Below, one piece after another: positions 1 to 8,527 of a DNA stretch of 64,000 nt. The DNA comes from Paraburkholderia polaris (lineage in GTDB: Bacteria > Pseudomonadota > Gammaproteobacteria > Burkholderiales > Burkholderiaceae): contig NZ_JABBGJ010000013.1 in NCBI RefSeq assembly GCF_012927345.1, forward strand, positions 122,408 through 186,407, read 5' to 3'. A program made the position numbers and the translations under genes. Positions within the stretch are counted from its first letter, which is position 1. The number at the start of each line of letters is the position of its first letter. The notes below the pieces were generated by a model. The model saw only the letters and a list, made by a program, of their open reading frames with translations, searched no databases and was not told the DNA's origin.

Positions 1-628
1 TCGCAACGCCCGGCGTGATGCTGTAATCGCTTGGGATCGACTCGGTATCGAGCATTCCCAGGGGATCGAACAGGCGCTGCTTGAGTTGCGCCTCGAACGA
101 CGCGCCGCCCACCCTTTCGATCGCGATCGACACCAGCTGATAGCCGCCGTTGTTGTAAATCATCGAGTCGCCGGGCGCGAAGTTGCGACCCGTCTGGCGA
201 ACCTGCTTGGCCAACGCGCTGCCCAACGGCGCCGGCGCCAAACCGCGGCACAGGACGCCAATGTCGAGATAGCAGCGCGAGCCGCCGCGATGCAGAAGGA
301 GTTGCCTGACCGTGGGGTCGCCACCCGGGCCGGTGAGTTCGGGAATGTAGCTTCGGATCGGCGCGTCGAGATCGAATTTGCCTTCCTCGACCAGCAGCAG
401 GGTCAAGAGAGCAGTGAAGTGCTTGCTGACCGAGCCGATCCGCATGCGCGTGCCCGGTGTATTGGCCACTGCATGCTCCAGGCTGGCGAGCCCGAAGCCG
501 CGCCGGTACAACCGCTTGCCGTGCTGCGCAATGCCCACCACCAGGCCCGGCACATCGCTGCGATTGAAAGGGGCAAACATACCGTCAAGGGCACTGCTGA
601 CATCCACATTCAACTCTTGAACCACCAT
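1..628 (-). CDS. serine hydrolase, beta-lactamase / D-aminopeptidase family (C-terminus beyond window start)
   Basis: I read 209 codons from the ATG at 628 down to the window edge with no stop, so the gene is partial. The catalytic SxxK tetrad is present as S66-V-S-K69 and the second motif as Y158-N-N160, both standard for the class C beta-lactamase/penicillin-binding fold. The N-terminal half is closely related to the complete hydrolase at 10021-11676, sharing stretches such as GLVVGIAQHG and RRGFGLAS. It lies just upstream, on the same strand, of nothing else visible; the DSD1-like gene is 129 bp behind it. Family members hydrolyse D-aminoacyl peptides or linear cyclopeptide products; the substrate here is inferred only from context. 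Confidence 0.85.
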   Translation of the reverse strand, partial: MVVQELNVDVSSALDGMFAPFNRSDVPGLVVGIAQHGKRLYRRGFGLASLEHAVANTPGTRMRIGSVSKHFTALLTLLLVEEGKFDLDAPIRSYIPELTGPGGDPTVRQLLLHRGGSRCYLDIGVLCRGLAPAPLGSALAKQVRQTGRNFAPGDSMIYNNGGYQLVSIAIERVGGASFEAQLKQRLFDPLGMLDTESIPSDYSITPGVA

Positions 629-757
629 GACGCTTCTCCACATGACATAGCGCCATAGAGGCGCAATAGTTAGCAATACGTTGGACAACCTTCAAACAGG
701 GGATCCTTTGCAAACAGGACCAACCACAAATACGAAAATTTCCATGCACGCACCAGA

Positions 758-1915
758 CTACCGGCTATGGCCACGGGCACTCACTGGCCATATCACCTCA
801 ACGCGCCCCCCGCGAACGACAATGATCTCGTCATGCAGATTGAGCGTCGGGTCGCAATGGCCGGGCACCAGTAGAAGCTGACTGCCGAGCGCAGGTTTGG
901 CGACGTCGTGATTGAGCATCTGCACACTTCCGTGTTCGTCGTTGACGACCGTGTAGTGCAAGGTAGTGCTTGCGCCGCCATCGCCCCAGACCGTCGGCAA
1001 ACCAGAATCGACGGCCAGCGACTTGAGTCCCGCGTCGACCACCACGACCTGTCCAGCGTCACTATTGCCAACGCTGATCACCGACGTGGCGAGAAACAGG
1101 CTGTGTTCGAAGCGCAGTGCATTGGTATAAACGTTGCGAGCGTAGTCCCCATCCATGAAGACGTAAGAACCGGGCTGCACTTCGGTATAGACCCCACTGG
1201 CGAGATCGAACTCGACGCTGCCGCTGCCGCCGCCGGTGACAACGGCGCAGACCACCCCGGCACGGTCGAGTGCGTCGACAACCTCGGCTGTACGGGCCGC
1301 GGCAAGCCCTGAGGCGTCACGCCGCCCGGCATGATCACGGATGTGCTGAATACCGCCCTGATACGCCTGCAAGCCTTTGAACGTCAGTTGAGCATGTGCG
1401 GACATCACCTCCAGCAATTGCAACACCTGCCTCGCATCGGCGACACCGCAGCGGTTCTGGCCGACGTTGATTTCGACGAAGACATCGATACGGCTGCCGT
1501 GTGCGGTGGTCGCCGCCGCTAACGCCACCACCTGATCGGGGTGGTCGACGCAAACGCTGAAACGCGCATGCCGCGCCATCCGCGCCAGCAAGTCCAGCTT
1601 CGCCGAACCAATGACTTCGTTGCTGATGTGAATATCCGTGACGCCGGCCTGAAGGAAGGGGAGCGCCTCACTGACCTTCTGGCAGCAAATGCCGACCGCC
1701 CCGCGCTGGATCTGCGCAAGCGCGATCGCCGGGCATTTGTGCGCTTTGGCATGCGGACGCAACGCCACGCCAGCCGCATCGGCCCGCGCCTGCATGACAT
1801 CCAGATTGCGCTCGAACGCGTCGGCGTCCAGCAGTAGCGCAGGTGTATCAATGGTTGTTATCGGATTCCCCGGACTGGCCGCCGGTGGCACCTGGATAGT
1901 GTGAATGCTGCTCAT
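758..1915 (-). CDS. DSD1-family PLP enzyme (D-threonine aldolase / D-serine dehydratase-like)
   Basis: A 385-residue fold-type III PLP enzyme. An alanine-racemase-like N-terminal barrel carries the stretch HAKAHK at residues 55-60, where the family places its PLP lysine. The C-terminal domain has VPGHCDPT near residue 350, matching the His/Cys zinc site of eukaryotic-type D-serine dehydratases and D-threonine aldolases. It would cleave or deaminate free D-hydroxyamino acids in the cytoplasm. The neighbours are D-peptide hydrolases and M81 peptidases, so it plausibly consumes the D-amino acids they release. The ATG at 1915 has no clear ribosome site. Whether it is an aldolase or a dehydratase cannot be told from sequence alone. 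Confidence 0.85.
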   Translation of the reverse strand: MSSIHTIQVPPAASPGNPITTIDTPALLLDADAFERNLDVMQARADAAGVALRPHAKAHKCPAIALAQIQRGAVGICCQKVSEALPFLQAGVTDIHISNEVIGSAKLDLLARMARHARFSVCVDHPDQVVALAAATTAHGSRIDVFVEINVGQNRCGVADARQVLQLLEVMSAHAQLTFKGLQAYQGGIQHIRDHAGRRDASGLAAARTAEVVDALDRAGVVCAVVTGGGSGSVEFDLASGVYTEVQPGSYVFMDGDYARNVYTNALRFEHSLFLATSVISVGNSDAGQVVVVDAGLKSLAVDSGLPTVWGDGGASTTLHYTVVNDEHGSVQMLNHDVAKPALGSQLLLVPGHCDPTLNLHDEIIVVRGGRVEVIWPVSARGHSR

Positions 1916-2046
1916 AGTTCAATGTAGATCCGGATGGATCTGGTGGTCGACCGTGGACGGACGCGCTCGTGATAGCGCAGACTGCCGGCGCGTAGCGACG
2001 CAACCGATGCAACCGACGCAGCGCGAGCGGTCCGGATAAATAAAAC

Positions 2047-3588
2047 TCAAACGTCCTGGGTTGCGTGAGCAACCTGCTCGCATCTGACTCGCACAACATC
2101 ATCGTGGAGTGGCCAAATGTGCTGCGCGAGGCGCGAACGAGGAAACGAGGCGACATCGGCAGAACTCAAACCCGGGCTGTCGACCGTAATGATTGCCGAG
2201 GCGATGGACTGGAATCCCGCCCGGAAATGGTTTGAGCTTTTGAGCGCAACGATCTTGCGGGTGTGCACGTCGATGCCATGAAGCAGCAGCATGGCGTGAT
2301 CGAAGGTTTGCGTCGGACGCGAGATAACAATGACGTCGACGCCTTCGATGATGAGCCTGCATGATGTCCCGAGATCGAATTGAACGCCCTCCAGCATCGA
2401 ACCTGGGAGATTCGTGAAGCGGCCGTCGGTAACGGCTTTGACATACGCCTCCGCAACGATGGGAGCGCCTTGCATTTTTCCGAGCTTTCCGCCGAGTTTG
2501 ACTTCTATCGTCGCGCCGACGCCGGCACGCTGAGCTTTTTGCGCCACGTCTGGGTCGTGCATCGCCACAAAGCACGCGGTTTCAGGCGGAAGGTGCGCGT
2601 CCAGAAGGGCCCGCAGCAAATGCGTCGCGTCTCCTGGCGCGCCGCCGCCCGGGTTGTCCGAGTTCTCGTTGATCACAACCAGACCTGACTCGACGGCAAG
2701 AGCCTGCGTGACGCCCTCGTCCGGAGCAACAATCCTGGGCCGGAACGCCTCGCGGTTCGCCCAGATCCAGTCGGCAACTTCATCGGCGCAGCGCTGCGCG
2801 AGGTCAAGGTCACCATCGGTCGTACACACCACCGCGGGGCACGGTGCGGGAATATCCGCGTACGGAAAGCCATGAAACCACGAGCAATCGATCACCCCCG
2901 GGCGTTCACTCATACGCATGCACAAATCGTTGACGTGTGCAGTGGGCAAGCCAGGTTCCGTGCTCATGACCATGCCCAGCATGGGCAGCTGATGCATTGC
3001 AGTGACCGGCCTGATCGCGCCGCGAACTGTCTGGGCGAGCAATTCGACCGCTTCGACCCCGCGCTGACCGAGGTCCGTATGCGGATAGAGCCGGCACGGC
3101 AGCGTCAGATCGCTATGGTCGCGCATCTGCTCGGTCATCTGCCCATGCAGATCGTAGACCGATGCGATGGGCACGTCAGCGCCAACCAGCTCGCGCACCG
3201 CCGCAAGCAGGTCGCCCTCCAGATCGTCGATCCCCTCTACCACGCCCGCTCCGTGGGGCGTCATCAAGACGCCATCAACCGGAAGTGCGTTCCTGATGCC
3301 GTCGAGCACGGATTGCTTCAGGTGCTCGTAGGCACTCGCGCGAATGGTTCCGGACGGCCACGCCATAGCCACGGTCGAGTAAACCAGTTCAACCCCCGCC
3401 GCGGCGGCGCCTTCGATGTATCCGCCTACCGTATGATTGGCTCCTGCGTACTCCGCTTCAACTTCATCGCCAATCAGGCACTTGAAGTTGGATAACGGGG
3501 TGTAACCCGTGAACTCCGTCGCATAGGTATTGGTCTCGTGGCAAATTCCGCCGACGACAAATCTCAGGGGTGCGGTTGCATTATGCAT
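2047..3588 (-). CDS. M81 family metallopeptidase (MlrC-like), copy 1
   Basis: A 513-residue protein of the M81/microcystinase C family, close to the usual length of about 500. The N-terminal HETN motif (residues 17-20), the DLHGQM segment and the DNPGGGAPGDAT signature in the middle are all visible, followed by the C-terminal MlrC domain with KSSNHF. MlrC of sphingomonads is a zinc peptidase acting on linear peptides that contain D and beta residues. A weak AAGG ribosome site lies 5 bases before the ATG. It is transcribed toward the DSD1-like gene with a 131-bp gap. A second, diverged M81 gene lies at 8528-10021. The substrate is unknown. Confidence 0.9.
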   Translation of the reverse strand: MHNATAPLRFVVGGICHETNTYATEFTGYTPLSNFKCLIGDEVEAEYAGANHTVGGYIEGAAAAGVELVYSTVAMAWPSGTIRASAYEHLKQSVLDGIRNALPVDGVLMTPHGAGVVEGIDDLEGDLLAAVRELVGADVPIASVYDLHGQMTEQMRDHSDLTLPCRLYPHTDLGQRGVEAVELLAQTVRGAIRPVTAMHQLPMLGMVMSTEPGLPTAHVNDLCMRMSERPGVIDCSWFHGFPYADIPAPCPAVVCTTDGDLDLAQRCADEVADWIWANREAFRPRIVAPDEGVTQALAVESGLVVINENSDNPGGGAPGDATHLLRALLDAHLPPETACFVAMHDPDVAQKAQRAGVGATIEVKLGGKLGKMQGAPIVAEAYVKAVTDGRFTNLPGSMLEGVQFDLGTSCRLIIEGVDVIVISRPTQTFDHAMLLLHGIDVHTRKIVALKSSNHFRAGFQSIASAIITVDSPGLSSADVASFPRSRLAQHIWPLHDDVVRVRCEQVAHATQDV

Positions 3589-3733
3589 AGGGGCCTTTTT
3601 GTAATAGGGGCTCAGATTTAGCGCCTCAAAACCTTTTTATCTGGCACGCAATACAGACGACGATTGCGTGCATTGCTTACCATTTTTTCAGCATTGGCAC
3701 TCGCTCGGACCGCGGGGCAACGAACAAGCGTTG

Positions 3734-4960
3734 TCACGTGCTACGCGTTGCGAGCTTCCACAGTCGCGCCAGTGTTGCCGCTTCGCCATTGCCCGCCACG
3801 GCGTCAAATGTGTTCAGCGCCTTTCCCTTTTGGCCGGCGAGGTAGTAGGCAATGCCCAGATGCAAGCGCGCCTCATTCGGATCCGCAAGACCGCCTTTTG
3901 CGAGGCCTGTCTCCATCAAGCCTATGCCTTGCTGATTTCGTCCCGAGAGAGCCTCGTTGAAACCTGTTTCGACAAGCGCGGCGCCGTTACCCGCAGTGGC
4001 GGCGGACAGCGGCTGAGCTGCAGCTTTGCTTGCAAGATTCTTGAGCCGCTCCCCGCGCCCGGCATCCGCGCCTTTGCCCAGTACGCCGGATTCGAACCCC
4101 TGGGTCACCACGCTCAATGCCTCCGCACCATGCCCGGCCACAATCGCAAGCTGCGTCATCTGGATGTAGTCGCTTGGGCTACGTAGATTGCTTGTGACTC
4201 GCTTGAGACGATAGACATCGAGTTCGAATCGTCCCGAGAATTTCGGATCTGCCTGCAGGCGGCCGAGTAGTTCGCCCCAATAAGCCGGCGTCGGATAGTA
4301 TTTGACGAGTTGTTCCAGCACCGCGGTGTAGCCGGCGTTGTCGTCCTGCTTCTGATAACAACTCCCCAGCAGCTTCAGATCGTCAGCGTCAGGCGCTCGC
4401 CCCGCGCGCATCTGCGCATCCACCGCAGGCCGGAGAAGTTTTTCTGCCGCACCGGGGTTGCCCGCCATGTAGTAAGACTGCGCGAGCAGCGTTCTCATGT
4501 GCGGATCGCCCGACCCCGCGCTCTGATAACGCTGACCCCATTGCACGGCCTGCGCATAATTGCCCTGCTGATAGGCGAGACTCGCGAGAGCCGCCAGCAT
4601 CTTTTGCTGTTCCGCAACCGGCTGGCGGCCGCTCTGGATCAGAAACGCGTAGTCGCGCGCGGCCACGGCGAGATCGCCGGCGGCAACGGCGGCCGCACCG
4701 CCCATCTGTGCAACGACATCGCTCTCGTATTGCGATTTGCCCGGCACGGCCTCCGCCTGCGCCACGCTCGCCAGCGCATCCTTGTAGCGTTGCGCCTGGT
4801 ACAACGCACGCGCGGTCTGCAATGGCCTGGCTACCTCCGGCCTGAGGGTCTCTGCCGGAAACGCCGACTTGCTGACGAGCACGGCGCTCACCCCGATCGT
4901 TAGAAACAGCGCGCGCAGCAGAGCGGACGACATGCGTCCAGATATAAGTCCAAGACTCAT
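3734..4960 (-). CDS. tetratricopeptide-repeat protein, last gene of the TonB module
   Basis: About 408 residues from the preferred ATG at 4960, which has AGGTGG just upstream. An earlier in-frame ATG at 5002 overlaps the upstream exbD and lacks a ribosome site. Near the N-terminus is a hydrophobic stretch ending in SAFPAE, a probable signal peptide, so the protein should be periplasmic or envelope associated. The body is helical with repeated alanine-rich TPR-like units (for example RALYQAQRYKDALA and HLGIAYYLAGQKGKALN). It is the fifth gene after tonB, exbB, exbD and exbD. TPR proteins occur next to some TonB systems, but the role is not established. Confidence 0.75.
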   Translation of the reverse strand: MSLGLISGRMSSALLRALFLTIGVSAVLVSKSAFPAETLRPEVARPLQTARALYQAQRYKDALASVAQAEAVPGKSQYESDVVAQMGGAAAVAAGDLAVAARDYAFLIQSGRQPVAEQQKMLAALASLAYQQGNYAQAVQWGQRYQSAGSGDPHMRTLLAQSYYMAGNPGAAEKLLRPAVDAQMRAGRAPDADDLKLLGSCYQKQDDNAGYTAVLEQLVKYYPTPAYWGELLGRLQADPKFSGRFELDVYRLKRVTSNLRSPSDYIQMTQLAIVAGHGAEALSVVTQGFESGVLGKGADAGRGERLKNLASKAAAQPLSAATAGNGAALVETGFNEALSGRNQQGIGLMETGLAKGGLADPNEARLHLGIAYYLAGQKGKALNTFDAVAGNGEAATLARLWKLATRST

Positions 4961-4982
4961 TTTCCACCTACCCAAGACGTTC

Positions 4983-5414
4983 CTACTGCATGAATTGCTC
5001 ATTGCCGACGAGCGCGATTTTCGTGACGCCCTGACGTTGCGCCGCCGCCATCACAGCAGCCACGCGACGGTACGGCACCAACCGGTTGGGTCTGAGATGC
5101 AGCTCCGGCTGATCCGCCTGCGCCGCCACCGTCTTCAGGTGCTGATCGAGATCCGCGAGGTCTGCGAGAGGTGCGCCGTTCCAGCTAATGGTGCCGTCGA
5201 AGTCCACGTCGAGCTCCACTACCGGCGGCGGAGCCTTCACGACGGGAGGCGGCGTACCCACGGGCAGATTCATCTTCACCGCGTGCGACTGGATCGGAAT
5301 CGTGATGATCAGCATGATGAGCAGCACCAGCATGACGTCGATTAACGGCGTCGTGTTGATTTCGACCAATACTTCGGGTTCATGATTACCACCCGCCGGA
5401 ATGTTCATTCCCAT
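4983..5414 (-). CDS. exbD: ExbD-family biopolymer transporter, second copy
   Basis: About 143 residues. The start at 5414 is chosen because GAGGAGG sits 6 bases upstream. One N-terminal transmembrane segment follows the signature INTTPLIDVMLVLLI, which contains the proton-conducting aspartate of ExbD/TolR. A periplasmic domain follows, including a proline-rich stretch. It lies 10 bases after the first exbD and slightly overlaps the longer version of the TPR gene. ExbD works with ExbB as the proton-driven motor for TonB. Two ExbD copies in one operon are common in Proteobacteria with specialised TonB systems. Confidence 0.92.
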   Translation of the reverse strand: MGMNIPAGGNHEPEVLVEINTTPLIDVMLVLLIMLIITIPIQSHAVKMNLPVGTPPPVVKAPPPVVELDVDFDGTISWNGAPLADLADLDQHLKTVAAQADQPELHLRPNRLVPYRRVAAVMAAAQRQGVTKIALVGNEQFMQ

Positions 5415-5424
5415 TTCTGCCTCC

Positions 5425-5853
5425 TCATCCGCCGTGCGCAACCGGATTCGTAATGAAATCTACCTTCGCGATGCCCGCTCGCTCACACGCCACCACGACT
5501 TTGCCGACGTATTCGTAACGCGCATTCTCGTCACCCCGGATCTGAACCTCGGGCTGCGGCTGCTGTACGGCGACCTGCTTCAGGCGCGCCACCAGCGTCG
5601 GCATATCGATGTGCTGTTCCGACCAGAACACGTCGCCATCCCGATTGACCGCAAGCACGATGTTCTTTGGCGTGGTCTGCAAAGGCTGGATCGTCTGCGT
5701 CGGCAACTGGACATTCACGCTATGCGTTGCGACCGGAATCGTGAGCAGGAAGATGATGAGCAAAACCAGCATCACGTCTACCAGCGGCGTGGTGTTGATC
5801 GACGACATCACCTCATCGTGCTCGTCGCTGCCTTGTCCTGTACTCATGGCCAT
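5425..5853 (-). CDS. exbD: ExbD-family biopolymer transporter, first copy
   Basis: A 142-residue inner-membrane protein with the motif INTTPLVDVMLVLLII at the start of its single transmembrane helix, including the conserved aspartate, then a periplasmic domain. GGAG lies 6 bases before the ATG at 5853. It begins 12 bases after the exbB stop, so it is co-transcribed. It is similar to, but clearly different from, the second ExbD, suggesting a heteromeric motor rather than a recent duplication. Confidence 0.93.
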   Translation of the reverse strand: MAMSTGQGSDEHDEVMSSINTTPLVDVMLVLLIIFLLTIPVATHSVNVQLPTQTIQPLQTTPKNIVLAVNRDGDVFWSEQHIDMPTLVARLKQVAVQQPQPEVQIRGDENARYEYVGKVVVACERAGIAKVDFITNPVAHGG

Positions 5854-5865
5854 GATTTGCTCCGC

Positions 5866-6816
5866 TTACGACGTTGCTGCCTTCATGGATCGGCGCGAGG
5901 ACGCGTCGTCAGGAACAGAATACGAAGAACCCTTCTTCGTGACCGTACCCGCACCGCTCAGGAGTACGGTATGCAGTTGTGCGCCGAAGCCGCGCACCCG
6001 CTCCATGACGGCCTTGTTGCGACGTACGAGGAAGTTATAGCCGAGCACCGCCGGCACGGCGACCGCGAGGCCGATCGCCGTCATGATGAGCGCTTCGCCC
6101 ACTGGGCCCGCCACCTTGTCAATCGACGCCTGTCCAGCAATACCGATTGCTGTCAGCGCATGGTAGATACCCCAGACCGTACCGAACAGACCCACAAAAG
6201 GCGCTGTCGAGCCGACCGTGGCGAGAAACGCGAGACCATCCTGCAAACGGTTGGAAACAACCGTGGTTGCCCGTTCGATCGACACGCTGATCCAGGTGTT
6301 GAGATCGACCTTTTCGAGGAGTGCCCCTTCATGATGGCGACTCGCTTCGATCCCGCTGCCTGCTATGAAGCGAAATGGACTGCCTTCGTCCAACTGTTGC
6401 ATGCCGGCTTCGAGGGACGGCGCATCCCATACCGTCTCGTCCGCCGAGCGGGCACGACGGTTCGCGCGGAATTGCTCGAAAAATTTTGTCACCATGATGT
6501 ACCAGCTACCCATCGACATGATCACCAGGATGACGAGCGTGCCCCGCGAAACGATGTCGCCCCCCTTCCACAATGCATCAAGCCCATACGGATTCGACAC
6601 CGCTTCGGTCATCGCCACCGGCGGCGGCGGAGTGGGCTGGTCGACCTGCGCTGCGGGCGCTTGCGCAGCCGGTGTCGCGGTCGTCGCTGCGCTCAGCGAG
6701 GTTGCCGTGCTGCTGGCGGACTGCGCATAGGCTGTCCCCGTTCCGGTCAGCAGTGCAACAGAGGTCAGGGCAAACATGCCGCTCGCCGCAATGGCGGCCA
6801 AACTCGGGTTCTTCAT
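5866..6816 (-). CDS. exbB: MotA/TolQ/ExbB proton channel protein
   Basis: About 316 residues from the ATG at 6816, which has GGAG upstream; an in-frame ATG at 6870 would place an improbable charged leader before the signal sequence. An N-terminal signal-like segment is followed by an alanine/proline-rich linker. The ExbB core comes next, with a transmembrane helix near GTLVILVIMSMGSWYIMV and two helices in the conserved block containing TVGSTAPFVGLFGTVWGI and AIGLAVAVPAVLGYNF. It forms the pentameric proton channel that drives TonB. It lies between tonB and the two exbD genes. Confidence 0.93.
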   Translation of the reverse strand: MKNPSLAAIAASGMFALTSVALLTGTGTAYAQSASSTATSLSAATTATPAAQAPAAQVDQPTPPPPVAMTEAVSNPYGLDALWKGGDIVSRGTLVILVIMSMGSWYIMVTKFFEQFRANRRARSADETVWDAPSLEAGMQQLDEGSPFRFIAGSGIEASRHHEGALLEKVDLNTWISVSIERATTVVSNRLQDGLAFLATVGSTAPFVGLFGTVWGIYHALTAIGIAGQASIDKVAGPVGEALIMTAIGLAVAVPAVLGYNFLVRRNKAVMERVRGFGAQLHTVLLSGAGTVTKKGSSYSVPDDASSRRSMKAATS

Positions 6817-6885
6817 GTCATCACTCCAGGATCGTTCTTCATAGACCTGGCGGGTGGCGCCCGCCAGCATTGCTTGATATCGCCT

Positions 6886-7521
6886 TCAGTTCAGGTTGAA
6901 CGCGAACGGCACCTTGACACGGACGTCCTCGCCTTGCGAAACACAGTTGAACTGTTTGACTGCATTCACCGCGGCCCGATCGAGAACCGGATCCGCGGAC
7001 TTCACCACCTGTACGTCCTGCATGTTTCCGTGGGCATCCACCACGAACTCCACCAATACGTCCCCTGTAATGTTGTTGCGCTGAGCTTCGCGCGGATACT
7101 GCATCGACTGCCTGACCTGCTGCGAATTCGGACACACCACACCCACTTCCGTGCGCACCGTATGCGCGGGCGCGGCGGCAACGGCCGGCGCGGGCATAGG
7201 CGCGGCCTGCGGTTGCGGCGTCGCTGAGCGCTGTGCAAGGACCGGCTGCGGCGATTGCACGGGAACGGCCACTTCAGGCGGCGGAATGAACGGCGGCGGT
7301 GGCGCGAATTTCGGCGGGGGCGGCAATATGATTGCGGGCGTGGGCTGAGGCGGCTTCACCTCTTCGACGATTCTTGTTTCGATAGGCTTGCGGATCACCT
7401 CATACACCTTGGAGGCAAGACCGTTCACCAGAACGTAGATGAGCACCACGTGTAGGAGTGCCACGAATCCAATGCCGCTAAAGCGGCTTGCGGAATAGTG
7501 GCGCTGAGCAGCAAATTTCAT
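6886..7521 (-). CDS. tonB: energy transducer TonB
   Basis: About 211 residues from the ATG at 7521, which has AGGAGA 6 bases upstream. It has one N-terminal transmembrane helix (GFVALLHVVLIYVLV), a proline-rich periplasmic spacer and a C-terminal TonB domain with the signature DVLVEFVVDAHGNMQDVQVV. It is first in the leftward tonB-exbB-exbD-exbD-TPR operon. TonB couples the proton motive force to outer-membrane receptors. No TonB-dependent receptor gene is visible in the window. The promoter region shared with the divergent XRE-cupin gene carries a candidate operator at 7610-7634. Confidence 0.93.
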   Translation of the reverse strand: MKFAAQRHYSASRFSGIGFVALLHVVLIYVLVNGLASKVYEVIRKPIETRIVEEVKPPQPTPAIILPPPPKFAPPPPFIPPPEVAVPVQSPQPVLAQRSATPQPQAAPMPAPAVAAAPAHTVRTEVGVVCPNSQQVRQSMQYPREAQRNNITGDVLVEFVVDAHGNMQDVQVVKSADPVLDRAAVNAVKQFNCVSQGEDVRVKVPFAFNLN

Positions 7522-7609
7522 TCGTGTCTCCTGCAAGCACCCGCGCCGCTCGACGCTCCCCGGGTGTTATGTCTCATATGGCGGCGTGAACCACACCTTA
7601 CACCAACAA

Positions 7610-7634
7610 TTTTCCAAATAGAACATTTTTTTCC
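7610..7634. promoter_or_regulatory. candidate operator A (TTTTCC-spacer-TTTTTTCC direct repeat)
   Basis: TTTTCC at 7610-7615 and TTTTTTCC at 7627-7634 lie between divergent tonB (89 bp away) and the XRE-cupin gene (76 bp away). The same arrangement occurs at 11737-11760 and, with one change, at 11945-11970. I infer a shared regulator site, most simply for the XRE-cupin protein. Confidence 0.45.
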
Positions 7635-7709
7635 ACAATGAATAATTTAGACCGTAATGCACATGTAATGCAATTTTTGGCATACTGATCGTCTATACGG
7701 AAAAAATTT

Positions 7710-8369
7710 ATGCGGAAAAAAGCTGCCACCCACGATCCGACCAGTCCGAGCAAGCCCGGCCAGGCCATTCGCGCGCTGCGTAACAGGCTCGGGCTGACAT
7801 TGCAGGAAGTCAGCCAGCGCACCGGACTCGCCATCTCGACCATCTCGAAGCTCGAGATGGGACGGGCTTCTCTGTCCTATGAAAAGCTTTCGGTTGTGAG
7901 CGCCGGTTTGGGCGTCAACATGTCGGAGTTGCTGGGACTTCTCGGCGATAGCTCGGCCAGCGAGGGTGCCCCGTCGGTCCCGGGCAGACGTATCATCCAG
8001 CGGCAAGGTGAGGGCGTGGCGGTGCGGACCGGCCCCTACACGGAAACCTTTCTTGCCGTGGAGTTGCTTAACAAGCAGTTAGTACCGCTGATTGCCGATG
8101 TGCGTTCCCGCACCATTCAGGAGTTCATCGCCGAATTCGGCAGCCTGATCAGGCATTCGGGCGAAGAATTTACCTACATACTGGAAGGCGAAATCGAGTT
8201 TCACACCGAGTTCTATGCGCCTGTGAGGCTCAAGCAAGGCGAGTCGGTCTATTTCGATAGCAGCATGGGACACGCGTTCCTTGCCGCGTCCGACGGTCCG
8301 TGCCGCCTTCTCTCTGTGTGCACGAGCCCCGAAGAGCGCATCATCGAGCAACTTCAGAAACAGGAATAA
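7710..8369 (+). CDS. XRE-family regulator with C-terminal cupin domain
   Basis: A 219-residue protein. A helix-turn-helix at about residues 16-72 (LGLTLQEVSQRTGLAISTIS) is followed by a C-terminal cupin sensor with GEEFTYILEGEIEFH and GESVYFDSSMGHAF. XRE-cupin regulators usually repress nearby catabolic genes and bind a small ligand in the cupin barrel. It is divergent from tonB and convergent with the hydrolase/M81 operon, which fits a local regulator of the island. The start has only a weak GGA ribosome site. A-rich repeats around the start codon (GGAAAAAA at 7699 and 7714) may be part of an autoregulatory site. Confidence 0.92.
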   Translation: MRKKAATHDPTSPSKPGQAIRALRNRLGLTLQEVSQRTGLAISTISKLEMGRASLSYEKLSVVSAGLGVNMSELLGLLGDSSASEGAPSVPGRRIIQRQGEGVAVRTGPYTETFLAVELLNKQLVPLIADVRSRTIQEFIAEFGSLIRHSGEEFTYILEGEIEFHTEFYAPVRLKQGESVYFDSSMGHAFLAASDGPCRLLSVCTSPEERIIEQLQKQE

Positions 8370-8485
8370 ACCGGTCTCCAAAGCGCTCGCAAAAGGTCCG
8401 GCCTGATGCGGCAATTCTCGACGCCGGATTAACAACCTGACTCAGCCGGGCACGCGGCCGGCCTGTGATGATGTTCCCCACCTTC

Positions 8486-8503
8486 ACGCGGCCTAAGCCG
8501 CGT
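8486..8503. terminator. hairpin between convergent genes
   Basis: ACGCGGC (8486-8492), loop CTAA, GCCGCGT (8497-8503): a perfect 7-bp stem between the convergent XRE-cupin and M81 genes. There is no strong T-run on either side, so termination is plausible but unproven. Confidence 0.4.
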
Positions 8504-8527
8504 ATCTTGTCAGGCACATTCGCAAAC

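Noticed and set aside
86..658. Plus-strand open frame opposite the first serine hydrolase
   Set aside because: It is the mirror of a minus-strand gene with clear SxxK and YxN motifs; its own translation is arginine/alanine-rich with no family features.
736..745. AAAATTTCC upstream of the first hydrolase as a further operator copy
   Set aside because: Only a half-site is present and the second TTTTTTCC is missing.
5401..7227. A 608-residue plus-strand open frame across exbB, exbD and tonB
   Set aside because: The composition is rich in His, Arg and Cys, and it lies antisense to four well-supported TonB-module genes.
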